DNA of 64,000 nucleotides from G965267425 sp965267425 (GTDB lineage: Bacteria; Bacteroidota; Bacteroidia; Flavobacteriales_E; Vicingaceae). The position numbers and the translations under genes are program-made. Each line of letters starts with the position of its first letter. Positions within the stretch are counted from its first letter, which is position 1. The stretch spans positions 186,001 through 250,000 of the forward strand of contig OZ253959.1 of NCBI GenBank assembly GCA_965267425.1, given 5' to 3'. This document shows, piece by piece, positions 54,999-63,061 of the stretch. The notes beneath the pieces were generated by a model, which saw nothing but the letters and a program-made list of their open reading frames with translations, ran no database searches and had not been told where the DNA came from.

Positions 54999-55370
54999 AT
55001 GAAAAATTTATTAGCAGTACTGACCCTTACAGCCAGTTTATCAATGAGCTATGGTCAAAAACAAGGTAATCGCCCGTCTCCTCCATCCATTGAAGAGCGA
55101 GTTGAAAAGGCTACTTCTAATTTGAATTTATCTGAAGAGCAGGCAGCAAAATGGACGGAAATTATGAAGTTTTATGAACCTGAAATGAAAAAAGCGCATG
55201 ATAGTCAAGACCGAGAATCGATGCAAAGCATACGTAACGATATGAATACTGAACTTTCGGCAACACTGGATGAAGAGCAAAAAGAGCAATTTGCCAAAAT
55301 ACAGCAAGAACATCAAAATCGAATGAAATCGCAAAGACCACAAGGTAGAGGTCAAATGCGGCAACGATAG
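54999..55370 (+). CDS. Small exported Spy/DUF4890-like helical protein
   Basis: The product has 123 aa with a signal peptide (residues 1-19, ending SMSYGQ). The rest is highly charged and helical, with EERVEKATSNLNLSEEQAAK and a Gln/Arg-rich end (RPQGRGQMRQR). This is the pattern of small periplasmic proteins related to Spy/CpxP or DUF4890 in Bacteroidota. A chaperone-like role in the periplasm is inferred. A strong hairpin with a T run follows its stop (see terminator). Confidence 0.65.
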   Translation: MKNLLAVLTLTASLSMSYGQKQGNRPSPPSIEERVEKATSNLNLSEEQAAKWTEIMKFYEPEMKKAHDSQDRESMQSIRNDMNTELSATLDEEQKEQFAKIQQEHQNRMKSQRPQGRGQMRQR

Positions 55371-55392
55371 TGTTTCGTAAATTAGTGTGAGT

Positions 55393-55426
55393 GAGGGAAT
55401 CAGTTAAATGATTCTCTTATTTTTTT
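55393..55426 (+). terminator. Intrinsic terminator, overlapping the end of a convergent gene
   Basis: GAGGGAATCA (55393-55402) pairs with TGATTCTCTT (55409-55418) over ten positions with two G-T wobbles, closing a 6-nt loop, and is followed by TTTTTTT (55420-55426). It lies 22 bp after the stop of the Spy-like gene. The right half also codes for the last residues of the convergent MmcQ/YjbR protein. Confidence 0.7.
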
Positions 55427-55747
55427 GGGTAAGGATGAGACCACCAATTCATAACTATGATCAAAGAGCTCTTTTATAAACTCGTCACTTAAGCTGCCAT
55501 TTGGAGCCACCGTGTTCCAGTGTTGTTTATTCATGTGATACCCGGGAATGATTTCAACATGTTGTTCTCTCAATTCTATTGCTCTTTCCGGCTCACATTT
55601 CAAATTTATTCCAGAGAACTCACTGATGTCCGTTAGTGCAAACATCTTTCCAGCCACTTTGAAAACCAAGGTGTCAGGACCAAACGGAGTCTCTTCGGTC
55701 ACTTGTTGTTTTGCCAGGCAATATTCTCTGTATTCTTCAATATTCAT
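55400..55747 (-). CDS. MmcQ/YjbR family DNA-binding-like protein
   Basis: The ATG at 55747 gives 115 aa (MNIEEYREYCLAKQQVTEET); an in-frame start at 55798 would run into the cyclase gene. Family hallmarks are FGPDTLVFKVAGKMFAL and the signature GYHMNKQHWNTV. MmcQ/YjbR proteins have a CyaY-like or double-wing DNA-binding fold and no clear cellular role. The gene starts 1 bp after the cyclase-family stop, so the two are likely co-transcribed. The terminator of the convergent gene reads through its last codons. Confidence 0.82.
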   Translation of the reverse strand: MNIEEYREYCLAKQQVTEETPFGPDTLVFKVAGKMFALTDISEFSGINLKCEPERAIELREQHVEIIPGYHMNKQHWNTVAPNGSLSDEFIKELFDHSYELVVSSLPKKIRESFN

Positions 55748-55748
55748 G

Positions 55749-56501
55749 TTAAAGGATTTTAAACAACAATGGTCTGCTTGGGCTTGCATCGTTTTCAAAT
55801 GGTGCTACTTGCAAGTTCAACAAATAAAGGCCGTCAGAAACACTGGACGGAACATAAACCATTTCGGTAATGGTTCTTGTAGATTCCGTATTCTCCGGAT
55901 AATTCCAAAATTGATGATGAGCAGCCAAAATCCCTTCATCAATTTCTCTGTCCACCGAAGGGGTATCGATAAGAAAATGATGAATTCCGGATTCCGTTAA
56001 GTAGTTAATAGCATCAGCGGAAATATATGGCGGGTTGGTATTGGAATATTGCCGGGTAAGTTTGGATTCATCATTAGGCAAGGTGCGAATCACAATGGCA
56101 TCTACATCTGATAAATCACCACACGCTTCTTTAACTTGGCCCAATGAAATAACCTGGTCTCCATTTTCAAGTGATTGCGGTTCAACGCTGATTAATCTCG
56201 ACATAAAAAAGTATTGATTCAATAGCTTATTTACCGAACGCCACTCTTTACTGATATGCCCCACGCATTCAGTGTGGGTGCCATTGCCATGGGGGTTAAA
56301 AGTGATATTCCTGAAATTTACTGATCCACCTTGATTTACATCGCCAACAAAACTTTCAGCACGAACAGGTTCAATAGATACCGGAGGAACATACCATGCG
56401 CTTGCTCTGGATGCATTGGCTTCCAATGGCATGGAAATGTCAATGGGATCGTGAAGGTTTACTTTAATGCTAAGTCCTTGGTATTCAATTGTTGAAATCA
56501 T
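55749..56501 (-). CDS. Cyclase family protein (kynurenine formamidase-like hydrolase)
   Basis: The product has 250 aa from the ATG at 56501. It has the metal-binding motif of the cyclase/arylformamidase family, HGNGTHTECVGH, with the histidines and the glutamate for one or two metal ions, preceded by an aromatic loop (SAWYVPPVSIEPV). The C-terminal region includes LIDTPSVDREIDEG. These hydrolases open N-formylkynurenine or related amides; there is no other tryptophan-degradation gene nearby, so the substrate is not fixed. It overlaps the hemW stop by 17 bp. Confidence 0.75.
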   Translation of the reverse strand: MISTIEYQGLSIKVNLHDPIDISMPLEANASRASAWYVPPVSIEPVRAESFVGDVNQGGSVNFRNITFNPHGNGTHTECVGHISKEWRSVNKLLNQYFFMSRLISVEPQSLENGDQVISLGQVKEACGDLSDVDAIVIRTLPNDESKLTRQYSNTNPPYISADAINYLTESGIHHFLIDTPSVDREIDEGILAAHHQFWNYPENTESTRTITEMVYVPSSVSDGLYLLNLQVAPFENDASPSRPLLFKIL

Positions 56502-57627
56502 CTGTAATAAATAAATCCGATGCAATTTTGTCTGCAACTAATTTACCGTTTTCTGTCAATAAAAAATGGCCATTTTTATGGAGCAATTGACCAGATTCCA
56601 AATACGGATTGGCATTTTGAATAAAATAGTTATGCACTGCCATACCGTACTTGGATTGTATTACTTGCTCATTTATTCCGGTTGAAAGCCTCAATTGAGT
56701 CATGACAAATTCATTGAATTGATCAACTAGTGACAATATTTCTGTTTCAAAGTGTTGAATGCCAATTTCAATTTGTCGAATATATTGCGCATTGCTGCGA
56801 ATATTCCAAGATCTTGACTGCCCGTTAAATGAATGTGCTGATGGCCCAACCCCAAGGTAATGTACACCATGCCAATAGGAGGAGTTATGTTTGGAATGAA
56901 ATCCGGGAATGCTGTAATTGGATATTTCATATTGTTCGTATCCAGCGTTAGAAAGCGCCTTCATTACCAATAGAAATTGACGACGTGATTGTTCATCATC
57001 CAGTGGTGGAATTTTGCCATTTCTTATGTTCGAGGCCAATTCTGTTTTATCTTCAACCGTCAGGCCATAAATGGAAACATGTGGGATGTTTAAGTCAAGA
57101 ACTGTATGAATATTTTCAATCAGCTGTTGGTCTGACAATGTGGGTGTACCAAAAATTAGATCAATTGTGATATTTGAGAATCCGGCATTGATGGCTGACT
57201 CCAATGAAATCAACGCTTGTTCAGCATCATGAGCCCTTTTCATAAATCGAAGATCTTCATCAACAAAAGATTGTATACCAATGCTCAAACGATTGATACC
57301 AGCCTTTTTCCATGTAGTCAATTGATCGTGTGAAATGTCATCGGGATTGCACTCAAAAGTCACCTCAGGTTCGTCAACAACAGCATAGTTTTCATGAATG
57401 GTGTTGATGAGATCATTCAATTCCTGGGAAGACAATAATGAAGGAGTACCACCCCCAAAATAGATGGTTTTAATCGGCTGATCATTCAAATAACCTGCAC
57501 GACTTTTCAATTCACTTATCAATGCATCAACTAACTGTGACTTTCCCTTCAGATTCACCGAAAAATGAAAATCGCAATAAGAACAGCGTTGTTTACAAAA
57601 AGGAATATGCAGGTAGATTCCCGCCAT
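56485..57627 (-). CDS. hemW: HemW, coproporphyrinogen III oxidase-like radical SAM protein
   Basis: The product has 380 aa. It starts MAGIYLHIPFCKQRCSYCDF with the radical SAM cluster motif C-KQR-C-SY-C, then YFGGGTPSLL and SIGIQSFVDEDLRFMKR. HemW lacks the substrate-handling cysteine region of HemN and is thought to act as a heme chaperone. Its ATG abuts the stop of the histidine kinase gene (TAAATG), so the two are likely in one transcript. Length fits the family. Confidence 0.9.
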   Translation of the reverse strand: MAGIYLHIPFCKQRCSYCDFHFSVNLKGKSQLVDALISELKSRAGYLNDQPIKTIYFGGGTPSLLSSQELNDLINTIHENYAVVDEPEVTFECNPDDISHDQLTTWKKAGINRLSIGIQSFVDEDLRFMKRAHDAEQALISLESAINAGFSNITIDLIFGTPTLSDQQLIENIHTVLDLNIPHVSIYGLTVEDKTELASNIRNGKIPPLDDEQSRRQFLLVMKALSNAGYEQYEISNYSIPGFHSKHNSSYWHGVHYLGVGPSAHSFNGQSRSWNIRSNAQYIRQIEIGIQHFETEILSLVDQFNEFVMTQLRLSTGINEQVIQSKYGMAVHNYFIQNANPYLESGQLLHKNGHFLLTENGKLVADKIASDLFITDDFNN

Positions 57628-59148
57628 TTATTTTGGAAGAATGATCCGAAAAGTAGTACCTATTGATTTATCCGTATCCTTGACAAATACTTTCCCGTTG
57701 TGATAGTTTTCCACTATCCGTTTCACCAAAGATAACCCAAGTCCCCATCCACGTTTTTTGGTCGTAAATCCGGGTTCAAAAACATTCTTTCGATCCTGTT
57801 TTCGTATTCCTTTTCCCGTGTCCATGATATCCATAATGACACGCTTTTCTTGATCTTGAATTTTAACGGTTATTCTTCCTTGACCCTCCATCGCATCCAC
57901 GGCATTTTTGATGATGTTTTCCATGACCCATCCAAACAACGCATGATTGAGTTTGGCAATAATGGGTCCTTTTGGTTCACTTATCACGGAAAATTCAACA
58001 TTATCAGAAATTCTTCTTTTTAAGTAACCAATTATTTCCTCTGCACACTCTACCAAATTTTCGTCTTCCAATTTTGATTTCGATCCAATTTTGGAGAAAC
58101 GTTCCGTTATCATTTCAAGCCGGGTGAGATCCTTTGAGATTTCGGAAATGGTGGATTCTTCTATATTTTTTGTTCTCAAATATTCCATCCAGGCAATCAA
58201 TGAAGACAAAGGAGTACCCAATTGATGAGCCGTTTCTTTTGCCATACCCACCCAAACTTGGTTTTGCTCTGCTTTTCTGGAGGAGCTGAACATGTAATAT
58301 GCAATGATCAGAAACAATCCAATAATGCCAAATTGGATGTAAGGATAGAATATAAGTTTAGTGAGCAGTGCTGAATCCTTGTAAAAAATGAAGTTGACAT
58401 TGTTGTTTCCCAACTTCACTTCTATGGGTTCGTTTTGAAGGGCCATTTCTTCAATTAAAGCTTGCACATATGACGAGTCGTCAATTTTCGTACTGTCAAC
58501 CTGCCCATATTCCAGAACTTGGGCTTGGCTACTGTCGGTTATGATGACCGGAACCGATGCGGAATTCACTACGATTTCTGAGATAAAGGACTGAACCAAA
58601 TCGTCCAATACACTTCTGAGGTTAGTAATGATGGTGGATTCGTCATAATAGAGAAAATTCTTTTCCTCCCCAAGAATCGTGATTTCAATAGGCTGATTTT
58701 TATCTTTCATCAGCTCAAAACGCTCTTGCAACGAAGTTGAATCTTCAGGATTATTCAGGTCATATTCGCGTCCAAGATTTCTATAATCCTTGATAAAGCC
58801 ATGTTGATCTATGGTGATTACGGGAACGGTTGTATTGTATTGAACCACCTGTAGGATGAACGTATAATCTTCAATGTAATTTGGATTGCCGAGGTATTCT
58901 GTGGCCTGCGCCCACAACTTTACTTTTTTCTCCTCTTCAATTCCGAGTTTGTCAAATAGCTCAATGGTATAATTAACCAGCTCTGTTTTTTGTTCAATTG
59001 CCTCCGCCCAAAGCCTGATTTTATTTCGTTCGTCTCTTGCAATCTCCTGAACCAATTGATTTGAATACCAAAGCGACAACAGCACTATTACGGCTGCAAA
59101 TATGGCAAGCAACAATTTCCACTTTTGTCTTTTGGAGTATAAATTCAA
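57628..59148 (-). CDS. Sensor histidine kinase with periplasmic domain
   Basis: The product has 506 aa. A first transmembrane segment (about residues 11-30) and a second (about 272-292) bracket a periplasmic sensor of about 240 residues with no recognised domain. The phospho-accepting helix contains AKETAHQLGTPLSSLIAWME, with the histidine in AHQLGTPL. The ATPase domain has NAVDAMEGQG, DTGKGIRKQDR and GWGLGLSLVKRIVENYHNGK. The start is TTG at 59148; a TAG lies seven codons upstream and no ATG or GTG is in between. A response regulator gene is not adjacent. Hydrophobic interaction and a signal are unknown. Confidence 0.85.
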   Translation of the reverse strand: MNLYSKRQKWKLLLAIFAAVIVLLSLWYSNQLVQEIARDERNKIRLWAEAIEQKTELVNYTIELFDKLGIEEEKKVKLWAQATEYLGNPNYIEDYTFILQVVQYNTTVPVITIDQHGFIKDYRNLGREYDLNNPEDSTSLQERFELMKDKNQPIEITILGEEKNFLYYDESTIITNLRSVLDDLVQSFISEIVVNSASVPVIITDSSQAQVLEYGQVDSTKIDDSSYVQALIEEMALQNEPIEVKLGNNNVNFIFYKDSALLTKLIFYPYIQFGIIGLFLIIAYYMFSSSRKAEQNQVWVGMAKETAHQLGTPLSSLIAWMEYLRTKNIEESTISEISKDLTRLEMITERFSKIGSKSKLEDENLVECAEEIIGYLKRRISDNVEFSVISEPKGPIIAKLNHALFGWVMENIIKNAVDAMEGQGRITVKIQDQEKRVIMDIMDTGKGIRKQDRKNVFEPGFTTKKRGWGLGLSLVKRIVENYHNGKVFVKDTDKSIGTTFRIILPK

Positions 59149-59218
59149 TTGAAAGCGATTTTTGTTCTAAAACAAGTATAAGTTAAAAATACGAAACCCT
59201 TTGTTATTCAAGACTCAG

Positions 59219-60106
59219 TTAAATGTCGCCTTTGGGATGAAGAACGGATATCGCCTTGTTTTTGATATGAATGGAATTTCTTTTTCCAATTTCAATAGGT
59301 TCTCCATCCACATGTGCAATTTCAGATGGTTGTTGAAACTCCACCTTTTTCGCATGATAGTATTGAACGAAATCTGAATTCTTCAATTTTCCTGTAAATA
59401 GTGCATATACAAATCCAATCCAGCGAAGAAACCGCATTTTTTTAACCACCCCAATCATAATTTTTTCATCTTGCATGGAAGCTCCCGGGGCAATAATGGC
59501 ATTGTTGCCATATTGAGAACCATTGGCAAAACAAACCAGCATGGCTTGTTCAGAAATCTTTTGGTGTTCAGTTTGTATTTGTATTGCTGTGGGTTGATAG
59601 GAAAACATCTCCTTGAGCACTATTCGGACATATGATCCCAATCCGCGAACTGGAGACTCGTCAAACTTCTTGCTTACCAGGGCATCGAATCCTATGCCGG
59701 CAATACCCAAACAAAATTTGTTGCCAAAATACATGACATCTACTCTTGAAGTTTCACCTGTTTTCAGTACCGCCATGGCTTTAGTAGGATCTTGTGGAAT
59801 TCGTAAATGTCGTGCAATACCATTTCCGGATCCAGATGGAATGATGCAAAGTTTGGTAGATGAATCAACCAAAGCTGAGGCAATTTCATTAATTGTTCCG
59901 TCACCACCAACAGCAACGATTATATCCGTATTGGCTTCAACTGCCTCAATGGCAAGTAATTGTGCATGGCCTCGATTTTCAGATATTTCAATGGAAACAT
60001 CAAATAGTTTGGCGTCAAGAATGGCGGGTATTTGAGTAGCCAGCTTTAAGCCATTTCCTTTCCCAGAAATTGGGTTGATAATGAAAACAACGGTTTGTCT
60101 GTTCAA
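59219..60106 (-). CDS. Diacylglycerol kinase-family lipid kinase
   Basis: The product has 295 aa. Catalytic signatures are NPISGKGNG near the start, AVGGDGTINEIASAL (the GGDGT motif) and IPSGSGNGIARHLRIP. The C-terminal half is the beta-sandwich of the YegS/DgkB family. It phosphorylates a lipid such as diacylglycerol; which one is unknown. The start is TTG at 60106: a TGA lies two codons upstream and no other start is possible. The stop of a possible small membrane protein overlaps this TTG as TTGA. Confidence 0.85.
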   Translation of the reverse strand: MNRQTVVFIINPISGKGNGLKLATQIPAILDAKLFDVSIEISENRGHAQLLAIEAVEANTDIIVAVGGDGTINEIASALVDSSTKLCIIPSGSGNGIARHLRIPQDPTKAMAVLKTGETSRVDVMYFGNKFCLGIAGIGFDALVSKKFDESPVRGLGSYVRIVLKEMFSYQPTAIQIQTEHQKISEQAMLVCFANGSQYGNNAIIAPGASMQDEKIMIGVVKKMRFLRWIGFVYALFTGKLKNSDFVQYYHAKKVEFQQPSEIAHVDGEPIEIGKRNSIHIKNKAISVLHPKGDI

Positions 60107-60264
60107 ATCTCAGGTATTGGAAAACAAAAATAAAGGCTAAATCGATAGGGAATGACTGCTAAAATAAGCCATAAAAAAACAAGGGCCTGAACCATAATTA
60201 TTAACCAAAGATAACCAAAGCACAAGACCCTTGCATACCGGGTACTCTTAATATTTTCAAACAT
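60103..60264 (-). CDS. Possible small membrane protein upstream of the lipid kinase
   Basis: This short frame gives 53 aa from the ATG at 60264 (60 aa from 60285, 68 aa from 60309). It has a long hydrophobic stretch, including CFGYLWLIIMVQALVFLWLI, and its stop overlaps the TTG start of the lipid kinase by 4 bp (TTGA), a translational-coupling arrangement. No family is recognised, and the region also contains a CAAGGG/CCCTTG hairpin. It may be a chance ORF. Confidence 0.3.
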   Translation of the reverse strand: MFENIKSTRYARVLCFGYLWLIIMVQALVFLWLILAVIPYRFSLYFCFPIPEI

Positions 60265-60493
60265 TGATAAGTGGAGGAAAGACATTGTAACACTTGTTGG
60301 AACCTGCAACCAATCAATTCACGTCTTTTCCAGCCAAACTTATCAAATGCAATTCAATGAAGAACTGCTAATTAGTGGGCAATTAATGTGCCAAAAAATA
60401 GATTTCGTTAAAGAATAATCTATAATACCCTGATAATTAGTTGTATAACATGCATTCAGTTGGGCAGGATGGGTGAAGCAAGACGAACAATCA

Positions 60494-60541
60494 TCTCCAA
60501 TATATTGTAGATCTATTTGGATAAATACGAAATATTGGAGA
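60494..60541. promoter_or_regulatory. Perfect 10-bp inverted repeat, candidate activator-binding site
   Basis: TCTCCAATAT (60494-60503) and ATATTGGAGA (60532-60541) are exact complements separated by 28 bp. They lie about 53-100 bp upstream of the sigma-54 promoter at 60594, a typical place for an enhancer that binds an Fis-type activator dimer. Confidence 0.55.
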
Positions 60542-60593
60542 AATTATGTATCTTTCTATTCAATGTTCCTTTAAAAATAGGGTTTTTTTAAAA

Positions 60594-60608
60594 TGGAACA
60601 ATAATTGC
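60594..60608 (+). promoter_or_regulatory. Sigma-54 promoter (TGGAAC-N5-TTGC)
   Basis: TGGAAC (60594-60599), five bases, and TTGC (60605-60608) reproduce the -24/-12 element TGGCAC-N5-TTGC with one mismatch and the exact spacing between GG and GC. The start site would fall about 60620, 27 bp before the ATG at 60647 of an activator of sigma-54 RNA polymerase. Confidence 0.75.
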
Positions 60609-60646
60609 ATACAAACTTTCGACCACCTATCAAACTAAATCCGAAT

Positions 60647-63061
60647 ATGAGCACTACAAATTATTTTCAGTCTTTTTTTGAAAACAATTTGTACGGCATT
60701 TTGGAATTGAATGACAAAGGTCATGTCATCAAGGCGAATGGTGTAATCGAAAATTTTCTAAGTAGGTCAATCAAAGATATTCAGGGTCGTGCCGTTACCG
60801 ATCTTTTACATCCAGATGATGGCGTGGAATTTTCTAAGAAACACAATCAACTCAGTTCAGGAAAGTCCGAAAATTATGAATTGGAAGCACGTTTTCGAAA
60901 GAAATCCGGAAAAATGCTTCATACAAGTGTAGCTGTTACGCCCGTCATTGAAAAAGAGAAAAAAGGTAAAAATGCTATAGCCATTGTTCGGGACATTTCA
61001 AGGCAAAAAAGCAATGAACGAAAGATTCAAAAAAATGAGGAAATGTTTCGTCTTGTTTCCGAATCAACCCGAGACTTAATTTGCTTGTTGGATGCAAAAG
61101 GGAAATACATTTATTTATCTCCTTCCGTAGAAGATATTTTGGGCTTCACCCCTGAAGAGTTAATTGGTACATCTCCTTATCTTTTGTTTCACCCTCAGGA
61201 TGTTACTGGAATCATGAAGGAAAGTCAATACCGAGAGCAAGAAAAGGAACTTCGGTATACGCTTGAATACAGAATGAGAAAAAAGGATGATTCGTACATA
61301 TGGTTGCAAACGATTACCGAACCCATTAAAAATGATAAAGGGGAAACCGTAAAGATACAGACATCATCCCGTGACATTACCGCCATGAAAAAGGCCGAAG
61401 AAAATGTCAATAATCTGTTGAATGAAACCCAGTTGCTCAATGACCGACTCAAGAAAAACAGTGAGATGTTGGAGAGAAATCTGGACGAAACATTGGTATT
61501 AAATAATGAGCTTGAAGAAAGGGAAAAATTAAAAAACCTACTAATTTCTATTAGCAACGCTCTTGCAGGTTTAAGAGATAAAGAAGAACTGTTTAACATT
61601 ATATTAAATGAACTTCAGCCGATTGTAGGTTTTGATGCGGCTGGGATTACTCATTTGAATCTCGCTGAATCAAGTCAAAAAGGATTCATATTCATTTCAG
61701 AAAAAATAAAAGCCATTACCAAATTAAATGGCCGGGTTTTTCCTATCAAAGATGAAATCAGCACGAAGATTTTGTCCTCCAATAATCCTATGGTTGTCAA
61801 TTTGTTACAATTAACAGTTAACGACAAGCATACCGAGTTTTCAAAGGAATTGCTTGACATGGGAATGAAAGAAATTTTGGCCGTGAAAATGAAGCATTTT
61901 GGAAATGATATCGGAATACTATATCTCGGAAGTAGGGAAGTGCGTAGGTTTGAGCACAATCAATTTGATTTGGTTGGCGGAGTAGCCGGTCAATTAGGAG
62001 CCGCATTAAATAACATTATTGCATTTGAGCAAGAGGAAGTGTTGAGGCACAACCTGGAAAGAGAAGTATTGTATCTGAACGAAGAAATCAGCACCAATTT
62101 TAACTTCAAGGAAATCATTGGTGAAAGTAATTCATTGAAAGACGTTATGTCAAGAATGAGTCAGGTGGCGGCCACTGATACAACGGTTCTTATCAACGGT
62201 GAAACAGGGACTGGAAAGGAATTGATAGCAAGGGGCATCCACAATTTGTCATCAAGAAATGGCAGGCCATTGATTAAGGTGAATTGTGCGGCATTGCCTG
62301 CTCAGCTTATTGAGTCCGAATTGTTTGGTCATGAGAAAGGGAGTTTCACAGGCGCCACAGACAGAAGATTGGGAAAATTTGAACTGGCCACCGGAAGTAC
62401 AATATTCCTGGATGAAATCGGCGAATTGCCTTTGAATCTGCAATCCAAGTTATTGAGGGTGCTTCAAGAAAAGGAATTGGAAAGAATTGGTGGGAAAAAG
62501 ACCATCAAAGTAGATACCCGAATCATTACCGCCACCAATCGAAATTTGGAAGATGAGGTGGCTGCAGGAACGTTTCGATCAGATTTGTATTATCGGCTGC
62601 ACGTATTTCCACTGACGTTGCCAGCACTAAGAGAAAGAAAAGAAGACATTCCGCTTTTGGCTGCTCATTTTATCAAAAAACTAGAAAAGAAACTGGGAAA
62701 AAGAATAGAAGGATTATCCCCGTCTTCTTACAAAGCCATGAACAATTATTCTTGGCCTGGAAACATTCGAGAATTGGAACATATTTTGGAACGAACCGCT
62801 ATTTCAGCCCATACGTCAATTTTGGATGTCGAACTTCCGATTGGAAATGTTGAATTTACCAGTCAAAATGGTGATAGTATGACAAGCTTGATTGGACTTG
62901 ACGAAATGGAATCCAGACATATTGTAGGTGTTTTGAGGTATACTAATGGAAGAATTCGTGGAGAAGGTGGGGCAGCTGAAATTTTGAAAATTAAGCCCAC
63001 CACTTTGGAAGCTAGAATGAAGAAATTGGGCATTGTCAAGACACATGTCCTATCGAATTGA
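60647..63061 (+). CDS. Sigma-54-dependent transcriptional activator with PAS-PAS-GAF sensor part
   Basis: The ATG at 60647 gives 804 aa; an upstream TTG at 60605 lies inside the sigma-54 -12 box and is rejected. Order: PAS (about 10-120), PAS with PAC (about 130-255), a coiled-coil (255-300), GAF (about 305-450), AAA+ (about 475-710) with Walker A GETGTGKE (518-525), the sigma-54 contact loop GSFTGAT (GAFTGA with A to S), Walker B IFLDEIGELP, and an Fis-type HTH at the C-terminus (GGAAEILKIKPTTLEARMKK). There is no receiver domain, so it likely senses a small molecule or redox state by itself. It has its own sigma-54 promoter and a nearby inverted repeat. It overlaps the convergent kinase by 12 bp. 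Confidence 0.92.
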   Translation: MSTTNYFQSFFENNLYGILELNDKGHVIKANGVIENFLSRSIKDIQGRAVTDLLHPDDGVEFSKKHNQLSSGKSENYELEARFRKKSGKMLHTSVAVTPVIEKEKKGKNAIAIVRDISRQKSNERKIQKNEEMFRLVSESTRDLICLLDAKGKYIYLSPSVEDILGFTPEELIGTSPYLLFHPQDVTGIMKESQYREQEKELRYTLEYRMRKKDDSYIWLQTITEPIKNDKGETVKIQTSSRDITAMKKAEENVNNLLNETQLLNDRLKKNSEMLERNLDETLVLNNELEEREKLKNLLISISNALAGLRDKEELFNIILNELQPIVGFDAAGITHLNLAESSQKGFIFISEKIKAITKLNGRVFPIKDEISTKILSSNNPMVVNLLQLTVNDKHTEFSKELLDMGMKEILAVKMKHFGNDIGILYLGSREVRRFEHNQFDLVGGVAGQLGAALNNIIAFEQEEVLRHNLEREVLYLNEEISTNFNFKEIIGESNSLKDVMSRMSQVAATDTTVLINGETGTGKELIARGIHNLSSRNGRPLIKVNCAALPAQLIESELFGHEKGSFTGATDRRLGKFELATGSTIFLDEIGELPLNLQSKLLRVLQEKELERIGGKKTIKVDTRIITATNRNLEDEVAAGTFRSDLYYRLHVFPLTLPALRERKEDIPLLAAHFIKKLEKKLGKRIEGLSPSSYKAMNNYSWPGNIRELEHILERTAISAHTSILDVELPIGNVEFTSQNGDSMTSLIGLDEMESRHIVGVLRYTNGRIRGEGGAAEILKIKPTTLEARMKKLGIVKTHVLSN

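Larger units (their letters stand above)
60310..60646. promoter_or_regulatory. Regulatory intergenic region of the sigma-54 activator
   Basis: This region has no supported gene. It carries the 10-bp inverted repeat at 60494-60541 and the sigma-54 promoter at 60594-60608 (separate entries). Nothing else was recognised in the remaining sequence. Confidence 0.5.

Noticed and set aside
60180..60233. CAAGGGCCT / AGACCCTTG stem as a riboswitch or terminator
   Set aside because: The stem has a mismatch, the loop is about 36 nt, no T run follows and it matches no riboswitch that I know.
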